The notes: generated by a model not told the origin, from the letters alone. 64,000 nt of DNA from Chryseobacterium indologenes (GCF_018362995.1 NZ_CP074372.1:2108001-2172000), one strand, 5' to 3'; counted from the first letter of the stretch, positions 1-9,091 are shown. Program-made: numbers and translations.

Positions 1-3000
1 TCCTACATCAACGGCATTATGAAGATTTTTGGAAATAAGATCAGCATTATCATCTAAAAATTTATTTTCATCAGCATATTTATCTTTTCCATAATTTTTA
101 TAAGGACCGGGATTATTATAATATCCTGTTCCATCATCAGTTCCGGTAATCTGAAGTATCCCTCTCCCTTTATATTTACTTACACTTGACAAATGCTTGC
201 TTTCTTCTTCTTTACTCTGTACAAAAAAACCAGTTTCCTCAGATACATTCGCCAGAAATGACATCTTCTGCATACATCGATTAATACCATTGCTTGCAAA
301 CATAGCATTAACCTCAGCCGTTAAACTCTTAATAGTTTTATCGGTAATATCACAGCTTTCTTTTATACCCTTCCAAATTTCTGTACCTCCCGTCATTGTT
401 TTAATGAGGTCTTCCATTTCTTTATCTGTAAAACCACGATTGCAATAGCATGTTTTCTGCTTTCTTACTTCCGCCATTTCCACCACTACCGGCACAACAT
501 CATTATCAATAGCTTCAGGAGTTTCTTTCTGAGAAACTTTCAGACAACCACTTTCGTAGAAAATAAATTGTTTTCTTAGTTCCAACATTTCCTGTTGGGT
601 AAATGCCGTTCCATCTTTCTTTTTCGCATGAATTCCCAGCTTTTCCATATCCTCCGTTCTGACCAGATCTGCAGGAAGTGTGTTATTAATCGTAAACTGG
701 CTTTTTTCTATTTTCCAGACTTTCTTTTTAGGGTCGGCGGGGTCTTGCACTTGCCGGGAAACCTGAGCTATATAGTAATCAAAGTTTTTTGGTGGATTTT
801 TCCATTCTTCTTTGGCTGTGAAAGAAACTTCGAGCAGACCGTCTTTTCCTGTTTTTTCTTCGTTGTAGCTTTGTTTACTTTCGTGGGTATAGGTTATACG
901 GTCTTTTTCGTTTAATCCTTCTTTAGGAATCTCCTTTAAAACATCAATCTTCAGAACTTCTTCTGTCATATTGACGGTATGTACCCAAAGTTTATGAGTT
1001 TTACCATAGAAGGTCTGCTCCCGCTGAATATCTTTACCGTTTTCTGTGGAGAACATGATGGAGACAATTTTCTGTTCGGAAGTCATCACCAGTTCTTCAT
1101 TGGAATCCAGAACTTCCAGATAGGTAGTCGTATTGTCTATAACTACGGGACGTGTTCCCAAAATGGTAATATTGCCCGGAAGAACAATATCTGCAGATGA
1201 GCTTGCCTGAAGCTCTACGGTAAATACCAGGCGGTAAGATGGATTAGGATTTTCCGTCGTTTTTGGAATAGCTGCCACCAGTTTTTTCTTATAATCATCA
1301 TTGGTGGTAATAAGGAAGGAAGCCTTACCCACATTGTTAAGGGTAACAGTTTTTTCTTCCAGCATGTATTTGTCTTTCTCTTTGTAGAAGTCATCTCCTT
1401 CACCCTTTACCCATACTTTTACTTTTAAAGCCTGGTTCTGAAGACCATCAATTTCAAGAAAGCCATACGTTTCCTCTCCAAAACCGGTTTCCGTACGTTT
1501 CACTCCTGTTCCATAGGCCCAAAGCGCTCTTTTTACGGTAGGTTCTGAGACTTTTACTTTCGCTTCAATTTTCTTCCCGTCGGTATAATCTCCGGTTAAA
1601 TAGGCCGAAATAGTATATTCTCCCAGATCATTAAATGTAATGGTTCCGTCCCCGTTATTAGTCACTTTATCCGGAACTTCTATCTTGATGGCTTCATTGC
1701 CTGCCAGTGTTGCAATTCTTGCCGTGGCTGTATATTTTATTTTGGTTCCTTTTGGAATATTGGTGGCGGGAAGGGTAAATTTATCTATTACATTTTGAAT
1801 CACCTCAAAATTAAAACAATCTGATCCTGAAAATCCAGGTTGCTTTCCTTCTCCAATCGGACTGGCATAGGCTTCCAGTATATATTTTCCGAAATACTGA
1901 TCACTGCCCAGTTTTGCATCATTATACAGCAATTCAGCTACTTTTTTACTGATGACACCTGTCTTGAAAGAAGGTGAGTTCTCAAATAAAGCCACTCTGC
2001 CAATTCCTTCTTTTTTAAGATACCAATATACTGAGGTCCCGGAAGGCATATAATTGACATTGAATTTGGAAGCCTGTACTTTGATGCTATCACTGAATCT
2101 TACTAAACCCGGCTCTCCTTTCACTCCCATTACCCCGAGGCTGTTTTCTATTTTAACTTCTATAGACTGCGGTTTTGGATCGGTGGGGTCTGTAAATGCT
2201 TCTACCGTATATTTCCCTTCATTTTTAAAAGTTAAAAATATACGATCTCCAATCCCTGTTACATCCACAAGATGAGGAGAAGAGACTTCTGAATAACTGC
2301 TATAAAGTACTGTAGTTCCTTGTTTTACGGTCCATTGAACGCTATTCACAGGCATAAAGAAGCCTCGGTTCAGTATTTTTGCCTGGTCGGTTGAACTGCT
2401 GAGTTTACGTTCAATAGATACAGGTAGAGGAATTTTAATTAAGGTCGAAGATCCCGGGCTGACAATTTTTTTGACAAAATCCTGAACGACTTCTATATTG
2501 ATAGAGCATTTAGCATCACCAGCCTTTTTACCATATGCTTCGAGCCTGTACTTCCCTTCTGCAAGACTGTCAAATATTTTACTCATAGATTGGCTGAAAT
2601 TGCTTCCCAATCCGATAAATGTCTTTATTTTATCTTTAGTTCCTTCTCCCTTGAAAAGAGCCCAGATAATTTTCTTCTCATCTCCTTTAAATTGAGCTTT
2701 CAAATCAAGGTTATCACCACCAAAAGGGTTTGTAATGGGAAATAATGGGCCGTTCATCCCTTTGATATAGTAATAATTTTCGGTAAGCTTATCTGCCGGT
2801 ATAGGTCTTATCATCGAGATTGATGATACGGATATGCTCGCTTCAGACGCAGCAGATGAAGGCCATTGTGGTGATGTATTAGCTACGGAAAATTCATCTG
2901 CTTCTTTGACTTCAATCTGGGACACGTTATTAGCCTGCCCGGTAGTCGCAAAAGCAATGGTTCCGGGAACGCCATATCCAGGACAATTTCCGGTAGATGC

Positions 3001-3324
3001 ATCCAACAGTATTTTCATACTTTTGTTGAATTCTACGTTTTCATAATAGTCTTTATATTTAATGCTGCATTTGCCTTTACAAGGATAGGTTTTTCCATCT
3101 GAGCCTTTACAGTTTCCAAATCCGTTGCCTCCTCCAAAGCTGTCGGCTTTATCATCAAGGTAAGTTGCTACAGGTTTATTCTGTGCAAAATATTTGTTTT
3201 TGCCCAGTTTTTTTTTCTGGCTTTTCACTTCCATCGGAACGGCGGTTCCATTGGAATTGTTGGTTACAGAGCTGCTGCAGTACGCAGTGGCTCCTTCTAT
3301 AATGATGTATCCTTTATCCGCCAT
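1..3324 (-). CDS. Giant PAAR-like (DUF4280) T6SS cargo protein with Ig-like repeats and a C-terminal GH19-type lysozyme domain (partial)
   Basis: The frame stays open from the ATG at 3324 to the window edge (1108 codons), so the C-terminus is missing. Residues 1-120 are a cysteine-containing PAAR-like DUF4280 domain, which caps the VgrG spike. Residues 140-580 hold four beta-rich units, each closing with a similar motif: KYRLEAY (258-264), KYTVEAF (371-377), KYILEAY (480-486), EYTISAY (569-575). A further beta-rich part follows. From about residue 964 the sequence resembles GH19 chitinases/lysozymes: FLANVSEETGFF (about 1023-1034) aligns with the catalytic 'HES' helix, with E1030 as candidate acid, and YKGRGILQITG (1051-1061) matches the family's most conserved block. 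It is last in the tssD-vgrG gene string, 18 bp after its neighbour. Inferred role: a specialised effector that cleaves peptidoglycan glycan. The truncated end could hold a further domain. Confidence 0.85.
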   Translation of the reverse strand, partial: MADKGYIIIEGATAYCSSSVTNNSNGTAVPMEVKSQKKKLGKNKYFAQNKPVATYLDDKADSFGGGNGFGNCKGSDGKTYPCKGKCSIKYKDYYENVEFNKSMKILLDASTGNCPGYGVPGTIAFATTGQANNVSQIEVKEADEFSVANTSPQWPSSAASEASISVSSISMIRPIPADKLTENYYYIKGMNGPLFPITNPFGGDNLDLKAQFKGDEKKIIWALFKGEGTKDKIKTFIGLGSNFSQSMSKIFDSLAEGKYRLEAYGKKAGDAKCSINIEVVQDFVKKIVSPGSSTLIKIPLPVSIERKLSSSTDQAKILNRGFFMPVNSVQWTVKQGTTVLYSSYSEVSSPHLVDVTGIGDRIFLTFKNEGKYTVEAFTDPTDPKPQSIEVKIENSLGVMGVKGEPGLVRFSDSIKVQASKFNVNYMPSGTSVYWYLKKEGIGRVALFENSPSFKTGVISKKVAELLYNDAKLGSDQYFGKYILEAYASPIGEGKQPGFSGSDCFNFEVIQNVIDKFTLPATNIPKGTKIKYTATARIATLAGNEAIKIEVPDKVTNNGDGTITFNDLGEYTISAYLTGDYTDGKKIEAKVKVSEPTVKRALWAYGTGVKRTETGFGEETYGFLEIDGLQNQALKVKVWVKGEGDDFYKEKDKYMLEEKTVTLNNVGKASFLITTNDDYKKKLVAAIPKTTENPNPSYRLVFTVELQASSSADIVLPGNITILGTRPVVIDNTTTYLEVLDSNEELVMTSEQKIVSIMFSTENGKDIQREQTFYGKTHKLWVHTVNMTEEVLKIDVLKEIPKEGLNEKDRITYTHESKQSYNEEKTGKDGLLEVSFTAKEEWKNPPKNFDYYIAQVSRQVQDPADPKKKVWKIEKSQFTINNTLPADLVRTEDMEKLGIHAKKKDGTAFTQQEMLELRKQFIFYESGCLKVSQKETPEAIDNDVVPVVVEMAEVRKQKTCYCNRGFTDKEMEDLIKTMTGGTEIWKGIKESCDITDKTIKSLTAEVNAMFASNGINRCMQKMSFLANVSEETGFFVQSKEEESKHLSSVSKYKGRGILQITGTDDGTGYYNNPGPYKNYGKDKYADENKFLDDNADLISKNLHNAVDVG

Positions 3325-3342
3325 GTCATTTGTTCATAAAGA

Positions 3343-4137
3343 TTAAGTCATTGTGATCGTTTCCCGGTATACTGTTTTTTCTCCATCTGACAATATAAAG
3401 CCAGCTTTCTTTTTGGAATACTGTTTTTTACGGGAGTTGTATTCCATTTCTATGCTTAATTTCACCTGATAATGTCCCGCCTGATACAGGTATTTCTTAT
3501 CTAATTCCTCTTGTATGTTGTTTGGAACTTTGATTTCGGAGGTAAAAAATGCATTAAAACCATAGTCTCTCTGTTCTGCATTGATAACTCCAGAACATTC
3601 TACATCGCCAATTCCTTTGATATTCCACACAATGGATTCTGGGCTTTCTCTTCCGTTATCCACATAATAAGGAGCGAATAACAGCAGATTCCAGAAGGGG
3701 TCTTTAAGTTTGTTTTTATAAAAACCAGCTTCATCTTCAAACGCGGACAGGTATTGGTTTGTGAAGACTTCAGCATTCTGGTATTTTTCCTGAAGTGCTG
3801 CCGTTTTAAGTTTCCAGTTTTCTATATTTTTCTGATGGTCTGCTGCGCCCAGAAAGCTTCCTTTTTCATCTACTTTTATTTCCAGCGGATAAGAGCTCTG
3901 TTCCAGGATATACAGAATTTCCATAAATTTATTTTCAGATGGAAAAGAGGAATCATCTACCTTCTCTATCAGCCAGTTTTTTGTATGATCTTCATTCTCT
4001 TTCTCCTGCAGCGTAATTCTAAAAGATGAATAAAACCCTTTTACTTCTCCAAATTGTATTTCAAGAGCATTTTCCACGTAATAATCGTGGGTTCCTGAAG
4101 TATATTTCTGAAAAGGTTTTACTCTTGTTTCTATCAT
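3343..4137 (-). CDS. Unknown cytosolic protein in the T6SS cluster
   Basis: 264 residues, no signal peptide and no membrane segment. The frame is open upstream to a TTG at 4182, but that would overlap the preceding lipoprotein gene, so the ATG at 4137 (MIETRVKPFQ) is preferred. The protein is beta-rich and charged, with no catalytic motif I recognise. It starts 32 bp after the lipoprotein gene and ends 18 bp before the PAAR-like effector, so it is almost certainly co-transcribed with them. In T6SS cargo clusters this position often belongs to an adaptor/chaperone that loads the downstream effector, or to an immunity protein. That role is inferred from context only. Confidence 0.6.
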   Translation of the reverse strand: MIETRVKPFQKYTSGTHDYYVENALEIQFGEVKGFYSSFRITLQEKENEDHTKNWLIEKVDDSSFPSENKFMEILYILEQSSYPLEIKVDEKGSFLGAADHQKNIENWKLKTAALQEKYQNAEVFTNQYLSAFEDEAGFYKNKLKDPFWNLLLFAPYYVDNGRESPESIVWNIKGIGDVECSGVINAEQRDYGFNAFFTSEIKVPNNIQEELDKKYLYQAGHYQVKLSIEMEYNSRKKQYSKKKAGFILSDGEKTVYRETITMT

Positions 4138-4169
4138 ATATTTAGAGTTATTTAATAGAAGAAAGCGGA

Positions 4170-4652
4170 TTATTCTGCACAATTTTTATCTGATACAATC
4201 TCTTCAGGCAAGTTGTAGAGGTATATTTTTTCTACTGTACCGTGCCCGCATTTACTTACCAGATAATTGGCTATATAATCTTGCCGGTAATGAGATATTT
4301 CTTCACCCAGCAATTCACCTGCGCTTTCTTTGTTCGTTATAAAATATGAGGTATTATCCGTTTTTCTATAAAAAACAAAGTTGAGCGACGATATTTCGGG
4401 TTTTGTAAGAGACTTATTGCTTTTCAATCTGTTTTCTACGTACGTTATAATATCTTTCTTCAGTATACTTTCGTTAGGTTCCGGATTATCTATGAGAATA
4501 TAGTATGAAATTTTAACAGCATTCTTATAATAAGCATTGATAAAAGTCATATGTTCAAGTGGAATAAAATCATTCTTTTTCCTATCACAGCTCATGGCTA
4601 TCAAGAGAAAATATATAATGGCAATAATTCTTATAGATTGTAAGTACTTCAT
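4170..4652 (-). CDS. Small lipoprotein of unknown function, T6SS cluster
   Basis: 160 residues. The N-terminus is a lipoprotein signal: basic start, hydrophobic stretch at 9-19, then MSC with the lipidated cysteine at position 22. The mature part is short, mixed alpha/beta, with a few cysteines near the end (KCGHG, KNCAE), and matches no family I recognise. It begins 46 bp after the DUF3289-like gene and is followed after 32 bp by an unknown gene. A periplasm-facing lipoprotein beside cell-wall-targeting T6SS cargo suggests an immunity protein, either to the DUF3289-like protein or to the GH19 effector. This is inference from gene order. Confidence 0.6.
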   Translation of the reverse strand: MKYLQSIRIIAIIYFLLIAMSCDRKKNDFIPLEHMTFINAYYKNAVKISYYILIDNPEPNESILKKDIITYVENRLKSNKSLTKPEISSLNFVFYRKTDNTSYFITNKESAGELLGEEISHYRQDYIANYLVSKCGHGTVEKIYLYNLPEEIVSDKNCAE

Positions 4653-4698
4653 TTTTATATGTATAATAATCCCTGTAAATTGTAATGGTTATTCGTTC

Positions 4699-6057
4699 TT
4701 AATATTCTCCGGGCCTTCTCCTTCCCATATTGCGAAGATGATCTTCTCTTTCTTTTTGTGCTCTCCTTTTACTTTGTCGTTCAGCTTTGCCAATTGTAAT
4801 ACTTTCTTTAAAAGTCTTCTCAAATTCAACTTTAGTGATAAAAGGTTTGTACCCTCTGATATGTTGCAGAATAAACCAATATCTGAAACCAAGCAGATAG
4901 TAATATTTCTTTTCTATATCCGGCATATCCAATCCAAAGTGATCATATAGAACAACTTTATATGTAGCATCGTAAGTGCCATTACCTGATTTATTGAATT
5001 TTGTAAGCTGTACCTCATAGGCCCAGGTATCGTTCATACAGATGGTAAGACCTCCCATGAAGGTGTCCTTCATTGTTGAAAACTGCGGATGTCCCCATCC
5101 TCTTTTTCCAAACTTTCCGATCTCATCATCTGTAAAATGGATTTCATCGTCTTCAATAGATGCAACACTTCCATAGTTTTTCTTAATTCTGTCAGCAATT
5201 TCATCTTCCATGCTTAAGCAGAATCTTTGGTTTGAAGGATGCTGCAATACATGTTTTGTAAGCACAGGGTTTGTATATTCACCGCCTTCGCTTCGTTTAA
5301 ATTTTTCAATCATATCAAAAGCGACGGTTTCCAGTTCTCCAACTGAAAAAAGCGTTCCTACCATAAGCTTAAACCCGGCCCATAATTCTTCATCGGTCTT
5401 ATCTCTTATCTCCGACTTGATCCAAACTCCTTTACTTTCTACATCCTGAAGGGTATATCTTGAAGGGTATTGATTGGAAACACCCAAACCATAGCACATA
5501 TCATCCGCCATATTCACTCCTTTCCTGTCTTTTCCTTTAATTTTAAATCTGTCAATGTAAAGAGGTAATGGATTGGTTATTTTGACTTCCACACTCACCT
5601 TGTCAATTGGAGTTTTAAAATAAGCATAAACCCGCATATCATAACAGGGAAGTTTCACCTGTATCGTTTCCGTATTTCCGGTGATTGAAGAATAATCGAA
5701 AAAGAAAGGGATAGAAATTCCATTGATTTTCTCCTGCCATTGAAGCTTTTTATACTCGCTTTTCGTTGCAGATCTGTTAAAGGTCGCTTTGAACCAGTAT
5801 TTTACTCCTTCTTTAGGTTTGTCAATTTTCCCTCCGTTATCATCTAAGGGGCCTTCTACCTTTACAACCAGTAATGTATTATCTTTTTTCGCCTGATATT
5901 CATCAAATTTCTTCCCTCCTTTTTTCCCATAAAAGGTGTTTTCCTTAGGGGATTTAAAATCCAAGGTACCCTTGGAAGCATCTTTCATAATATGTTCAGC
6001 TTCCTTGTAGGACTTCCCAAAGACATTTCTTACGATATTTCCGCCTTCGCTCGCCAT
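4699..6057 (-). CDS. DUF3289-like protein, candidate T6SS effector
   Basis: 452 residues. The start lies 1 bp after the VgrG stop codon, so translation is probably coupled. There is no signal peptide. The C-terminal third (about 250-410) resembles the DUF3289 family, with conserved blocks YDHFGLDMPDI (371-381) and FRYWFILQHIRGYKPFIT (391-408), followed by a very basic tail of about 40 residues. The N-terminal half (1-240) is beta-rich and could be the part that docks on VgrG or the tube. From memory, DUF3289 proteins occur in enterobacterial T6SS and toxin loci, but their activity is not established to my knowledge. Adjacency to vgrG supports an effector role. A structural or adaptor role is the alternative. 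The family call is moderate because it rests on recalled motifs. Confidence 0.65.
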   Translation of the reverse strand: MASEGGNIVRNVFGKSYKEAEHIMKDASKGTLDFKSPKENTFYGKKGGKKFDEYQAKKDNTLLVVKVEGPLDDNGGKIDKPKEGVKYWFKATFNRSATKSEYKKLQWQEKINGISIPFFFDYSSITGNTETIQVKLPCYDMRVYAYFKTPIDKVSVEVKITNPLPLYIDRFKIKGKDRKGVNMADDMCYGLGVSNQYPSRYTLQDVESKGVWIKSEIRDKTDEELWAGFKLMVGTLFSVGELETVAFDMIEKFKRSEGGEYTNPVLTKHVLQHPSNQRFCLSMEDEIADRIKKNYGSVASIEDDEIHFTDDEIGKFGKRGWGHPQFSTMKDTFMGGLTICMNDTWAYEVQLTKFNKSGNGTYDATYKVVLYDHFGLDMPDIEKKYYYLLGFRYWFILQHIRGYKPFITKVEFEKTFKESITIGKAERQSKRRAQKEREDHLRNMGRRRPGEY

Positions 6058-6058
6058 A

Positions 6059-7939
6059 TTACTGCATTTTTACCTGTTTACCACTGTTGATAAGCACTTC
6101 TTTGGCACTTTCTACATTGATGGCATCTTTTGTACTGATGTAAGAGCCAGCTTCCATATTTTCTGTAATATTTTTAGCCCTTGAGCTTCTTCCAACTTCC
6201 GCAGTTTCAATAATATTACTTGCTGTCAGATTATAATCATCATTAGCGGTTTCCGTGATATCTTCTCCGGCCATAATATTGACATTTCTCTGTGCAGAAG
6301 CAATAATATTTTTACCTGCATTGATCTGTACGTTTTCTCCGGCTGTAAAGGTTATATTTTTGGGAGCATTCACTATAATATTGCCTTTTCCGTCCATTAA
6401 ATAAGTATTTCCACTTGGATCTTCAATGAAAATACTTCCTTCCTGATCGTTAAAGATCACTTTATTACCACTCCTTGTCTGAATAGATTTAAGATGGTTA
6501 TTGATACTTCCTCCCAATGCAACCTGCCCATGAAACATCCCTCCCATCGCAAACGGAAAGTCTGGGTGGTGGTATTCAAATCCTACCATTACCTGATCTC
6601 CTACTTCCGGTATTGCTACAAAACCTCTGTTTTGAGTAACAACATCTGTACCTCCTGCATCCGGACTCATCATTCTGATAAAATGGGTAGTATCGGGATT
6701 TTTCTGCCAGTCAAATCTCACCTGTATTCTTCCCTGATTAAGAGGATCAGTATTGGAAATAACGGTGGCAACCTGCGGTTCAGCCTTAGGTTGTATGAAT
6801 TCAGGTTTTGGCATAAAGCCTGTCCCTTCAGCAATTGCTTCAAAGCTTCCCGTGTAATATCCCCGGGCATTTACTTCATGAGAAACTTCGGTAATCGTAA
6901 GTTTTGTAAAATAAGAAGTCTGGCTGGTATCCGGCTTTCTCATTTCTATATCAGCAAGACAACCCGGATATAAAAATGGAACAGTTGTATTTCCTGAAAC
7001 AGTAAATACCTCCACGGCAGCACTTCCGGCAGCACTTTTCTGAGAATCGCTTACATCCACAAACATATTGGCATTGATGGGCGCCGGTGAGAGTGAACGG
7101 GTTTTAAAGATATTGCTGTTCAGCTCATATGCTTTGGATGGAATTTCTCCCAGATGCCTGATATTATTTTCAGAGCCTTCCATTTTAGTATGGCTGCTGC
7201 TGTTATATCCAAAAAACTGAGGGTTGGTATGTACAGCATTCAGTTCTACCTGAACATCGCTTGCATTGCTTCCGTATACGAGGCGTATCGGTTTTTCTGA
7301 GGGGGGAAGTTTTCCGAAATGAAGTATTTCACCATCATAATAAAACTGTTCTCCATATGCTTCTGCAGTTCTTGCAAGATAATTGTAATGGGTTTCGTTA
7401 TATTGTGCACTATAATTGATATAGCTTTTATTCTGAGTATCTACCCTGAAATCAAATTTCTCTGACCCCAGTGCTTCTTTACATATTTTATTGGCAATGA
7501 TACCGGTATTAACAGCCTGATCTCCTCCAAAACTCTGGGTATGGGGAGCAGCATCCATAAGAATAGTAGGGCTATAACCTCTCAGTACAATATTTCCCAA
7601 ACTCATTTTTTCCTGGCTGAACGCGGCTTTGGTAATAACCCCTACAAAAGTTCTTTCAGGGCTTTCACTTTCGTAATCTTTGTATTTAAAGACAATAGTA
7701 ATTCTTTTCCCTAAAAACTGGCGTGCTTGTTCCAGGGTGTGGTTTTGGGCTTCTCCAAGAGAATCATGGGCCAGAATAAGTTCGAAATTGTGATGCCTTC
7801 TTGCACTTTGCTGTAAACGGAAATGCTTGAAGTGCTTGATAATTTTGCCTTCAATCACAATATCCAGCTTTACCACACGGTTGATTCCAGGAATATGATT
7901 CTCAGAAATCTTATCAGAATTCGAGGCATTTTTATTCAT
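6059..7939 (-). CDS. vgrG: Type VI secretion spike protein VgrG (TssI)
   Basis: 626 residues. Residues 20-370 resemble the gp27-like base of VgrG, including a YNETHYNYLARTAEAYGEQF block typical of Vgr/phage D proteins. Residues 390-480 form the gp5 OB-fold, with the motif NQGRIQVRF and the segment PEVGDQVMVGFEYHHPDFPF. Residues 500-626 are the short-period repeats (GKNIIASAQRNVNIMAGEDI) of the triple beta-helix spike. It ends without an extra domain, so it is a structural VgrG and not an evolved one; cargo must bind non-covalently or through PAAR proteins. The tssD gene is 131 bp upstream, and the DUF3289-like gene starts 1 bp after the stop. The ATG at 7939 follows a short AT-rich leader. 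Confidence 0.93.
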   Translation of the reverse strand: MNKNASNSDKISENHIPGINRVVKLDIVIEGKIIKHFKHFRLQQSARRHHNFELILAHDSLGEAQNHTLEQARQFLGKRITIVFKYKDYESESPERTFVGVITKAAFSQEKMSLGNIVLRGYSPTILMDAAPHTQSFGGDQAVNTGIIANKICKEALGSEKFDFRVDTQNKSYINYSAQYNETHYNYLARTAEAYGEQFYYDGEILHFGKLPPSEKPIRLVYGSNASDVQVELNAVHTNPQFFGYNSSSHTKMEGSENNIRHLGEIPSKAYELNSNIFKTRSLSPAPINANMFVDVSDSQKSAAGSAAVEVFTVSGNTTVPFLYPGCLADIEMRKPDTSQTSYFTKLTITEVSHEVNARGYYTGSFEAIAEGTGFMPKPEFIQPKAEPQVATVISNTDPLNQGRIQVRFDWQKNPDTTHFIRMMSPDAGGTDVVTQNRGFVAIPEVGDQVMVGFEYHHPDFPFAMGGMFHGQVALGGSINNHLKSIQTRSGNKVIFNDQEGSIFIEDPSGNTYLMDGKGNIIVNAPKNITFTAGENVQINAGKNIIASAQRNVNIMAGEDITETANDDYNLTASNIIETAEVGRSSRAKNITENMEAGSYISTKDAINVESAKEVLINSGKQVKMQ

Positions 7940-8070
7940 AGTGATTAGGTGTTTTTTTCAGAACTTTTTATTTTTAAAATAAACAGCGGTTCTATAAGGT
8001 TAAAAAAGGCAGAACAGCATCCTTTGAACCGGTGTGCCATTCTGCCTGATCGTTTAAATTCTGAATATTA

Positions 8071-8475
8071 TTAAGAAGGCCATGCTCCAAAGTAAGAAGA
8101 ATTCCCCAGATCTATCTGTTCTGCACTTACCACAAAGCTGATGTACATACTGTTATCATCTACAGCATCGAAATCTACTTCATGCTGAATTACATACCCG
8201 TTGTTCCACTTCAGTGTTGTTAATGTTCCTTCTTCGTGAGACTTATTGAAAGTGATCTCACCTACTGTAGGCTTATATTTTCCATTCAGTAAACTTTCCA
8301 GAATGTCTGATTTTTCAGTAGCTTCTACCGTGATTTTGATAAGCGCATTGGAAGGATCTGATGCTACACGTCCTGAAACGTCTGTAGATCTTGATACGCT
8401 GTAGTTAAGCTTTAATAACTTTTGTCCTTCACCGTTGTTGAATTTTAAAATTCCTCTTGAATTTCTTTCTGCCAT
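8071..8475 (-). CDS. tssD: Type VI secretion tube protein TssD (Hcp)
   Basis: 134 residues, the usual size for the Bacteroidota T6SS-iii tube protein. Recognisable features are the opening MAERNSRGILKFNNGEGQKL, the central ATEKSDILESLLNGKYKPTVGEI and the ending SAEQIDLG. These are beta-barrel ring segments of the Hcp fold. It is the first gene of the minus-strand T6SS string. A candidate -7 box TATATTTG lies at 8534-8527, about 50 bp upstream of the ATG, with no clear -33 TTG. The remaining T6SS structural genes (sheath, baseplate, ClpV) are not in the window, so this may be an orphan tip/cargo cluster or one end of a larger locus. Confidence 0.92.
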   Translation of the reverse strand: MAERNSRGILKFNNGEGQKLLKLNYSVSRSTDVSGRVASDPSNALIKITVEATEKSDILESLLNGKYKPTVGEITFNKSHEEGTLTTLKWNNGYVIQHEVDFDAVDDNSMYISFVVSAEQIDLGNSSYFGAWPS

Positions 8476-8526
8476 GATTTGTAAATTTTAATGGTTAATA
8501 TTTTATGATTTGTTTTTCTATATCAC

Positions 8527-8534
8527 CAAATATA
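8527..8534 (-). promoter_or_regulatory. Candidate -7 box of the tssD-vgrG operon
   Basis: TATATTTG matches the flavobacterial TAnnTTTG element, about 50 bp before the tssD ATG. No TTG is present at the -33 distance, so expression may need an activator. Confidence 0.4.
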
Positions 8535-8580
8535 GATGTAATTACAAAACGTAAATAAGATTTATTATTAAATTTTAAAA

Positions 8581-8606
8581 AGTGTCGTAATAATACGACT
8601 AACACT
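8581..8606. repeat. Inverted repeat upstream of tssD
   Basis: GTCGTA (8584-8589) and TACGAC (8594-8599) form a 6-bp stem with an ATAA loop. Flanking AGT/ACT bases extend it after a short bulge. It lies about 50 bp upstream of the candidate tssD -7 box and follows no gene, so an operator or RNA structure is more likely than a terminator. The rest of 8607-8940 is AT-rich with no supportable gene. Confidence 0.4.
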
Positions 8607-8942
8607 CGTTAGGTAAATTACATCCTGCAAATCAGGCGTTTGATATTTACAGCTCTTAAAATCGTAATATTTTTTTGCTTGTTTAAGATATTTAAAACAG
8701 AGATCAAAATTTCAGAATTCACCAACAAAAAAGTATCCTCATATAAATAGTAAAGAAGAACAGCAATTTTAGAACAGAAAATCCATTTCAGAATTGAAAA
8801 TATATGGACAGAAGGAGATGGAAAAATAAAAATTGTAAAAAAATGAAAAAAAAACAGGCGAACAAAACTACTGATGGACAAAGCATTGAAACCTAAAACA
8901 AGCTATAGTAAAAGATTCCCTCAAAAAAATAAATTAAAAAAC

Positions 8943-8973
8943 TTGCACGGTATTATAAAATGTTATACTTTTG
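8943..8973 (+). promoter_or_regulatory. Promoter of tRNA-Phe
   Basis: TTG at 8943-8945 and TACTTTTG at 8966-8973 are separated by 20 bp. This is a full match to the flavobacterial TTG / TAnnTTTG consensus and ends 41 bp before the tRNA. Confidence 0.8.
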
Positions 8974-9014
8974 CATCACTTTAAAACAACGAAGTAATAA
9001 ACGAAAACATAAAT

Positions 9015-9087
9015 GGTTTCTTAGCTCAGTTGGTAGAGCAATGGATTGAAAATCCATGTGTCCCTGGTTCGATTCCTGGAGAAACCA
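9015..9087 (+). tRNA. tRNA-Phe (anticodon GAA)
   Basis: 73 nt. The acceptor stem GGTTTCT/AGAAACC is perfectly paired. The D-arm has AGCTCAGTTGGTAGAGC. The anticodon stem TGGAT/ATCCA carries the loop TGAAAA with anticodon GAA. The T-loop is TTCGATT. The T-stem reads CCTGG on both sides, so its central pair is a T-T mismatch. The discriminator is A and the CCA end is not encoded, because C then TT follows. It has its own promoter and terminator and stands alone. Confidence 0.96.
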
Positions 9088-9091
9088 CTTC

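Noticed and set aside
4138..4182. TTG start at 4182 for the unknown T6SS-cluster protein
   Set aside because: It would overlap the lipoprotein gene, while the ATG at 4137 gives a clean start.
1..8475. Defective prophage instead of a T6SS cluster
   Set aside because: VgrG and TssD have T6SS-iii features, and no capsid, terminase, portal or integrase gene is present.
8618..8881. 87-codon open frame on the minus strand upstream of tssD
   Set aside because: Composed of low-complexity F/I/S/K runs from AT-rich DNA, with no ribosome-binding context and no family resemblance.
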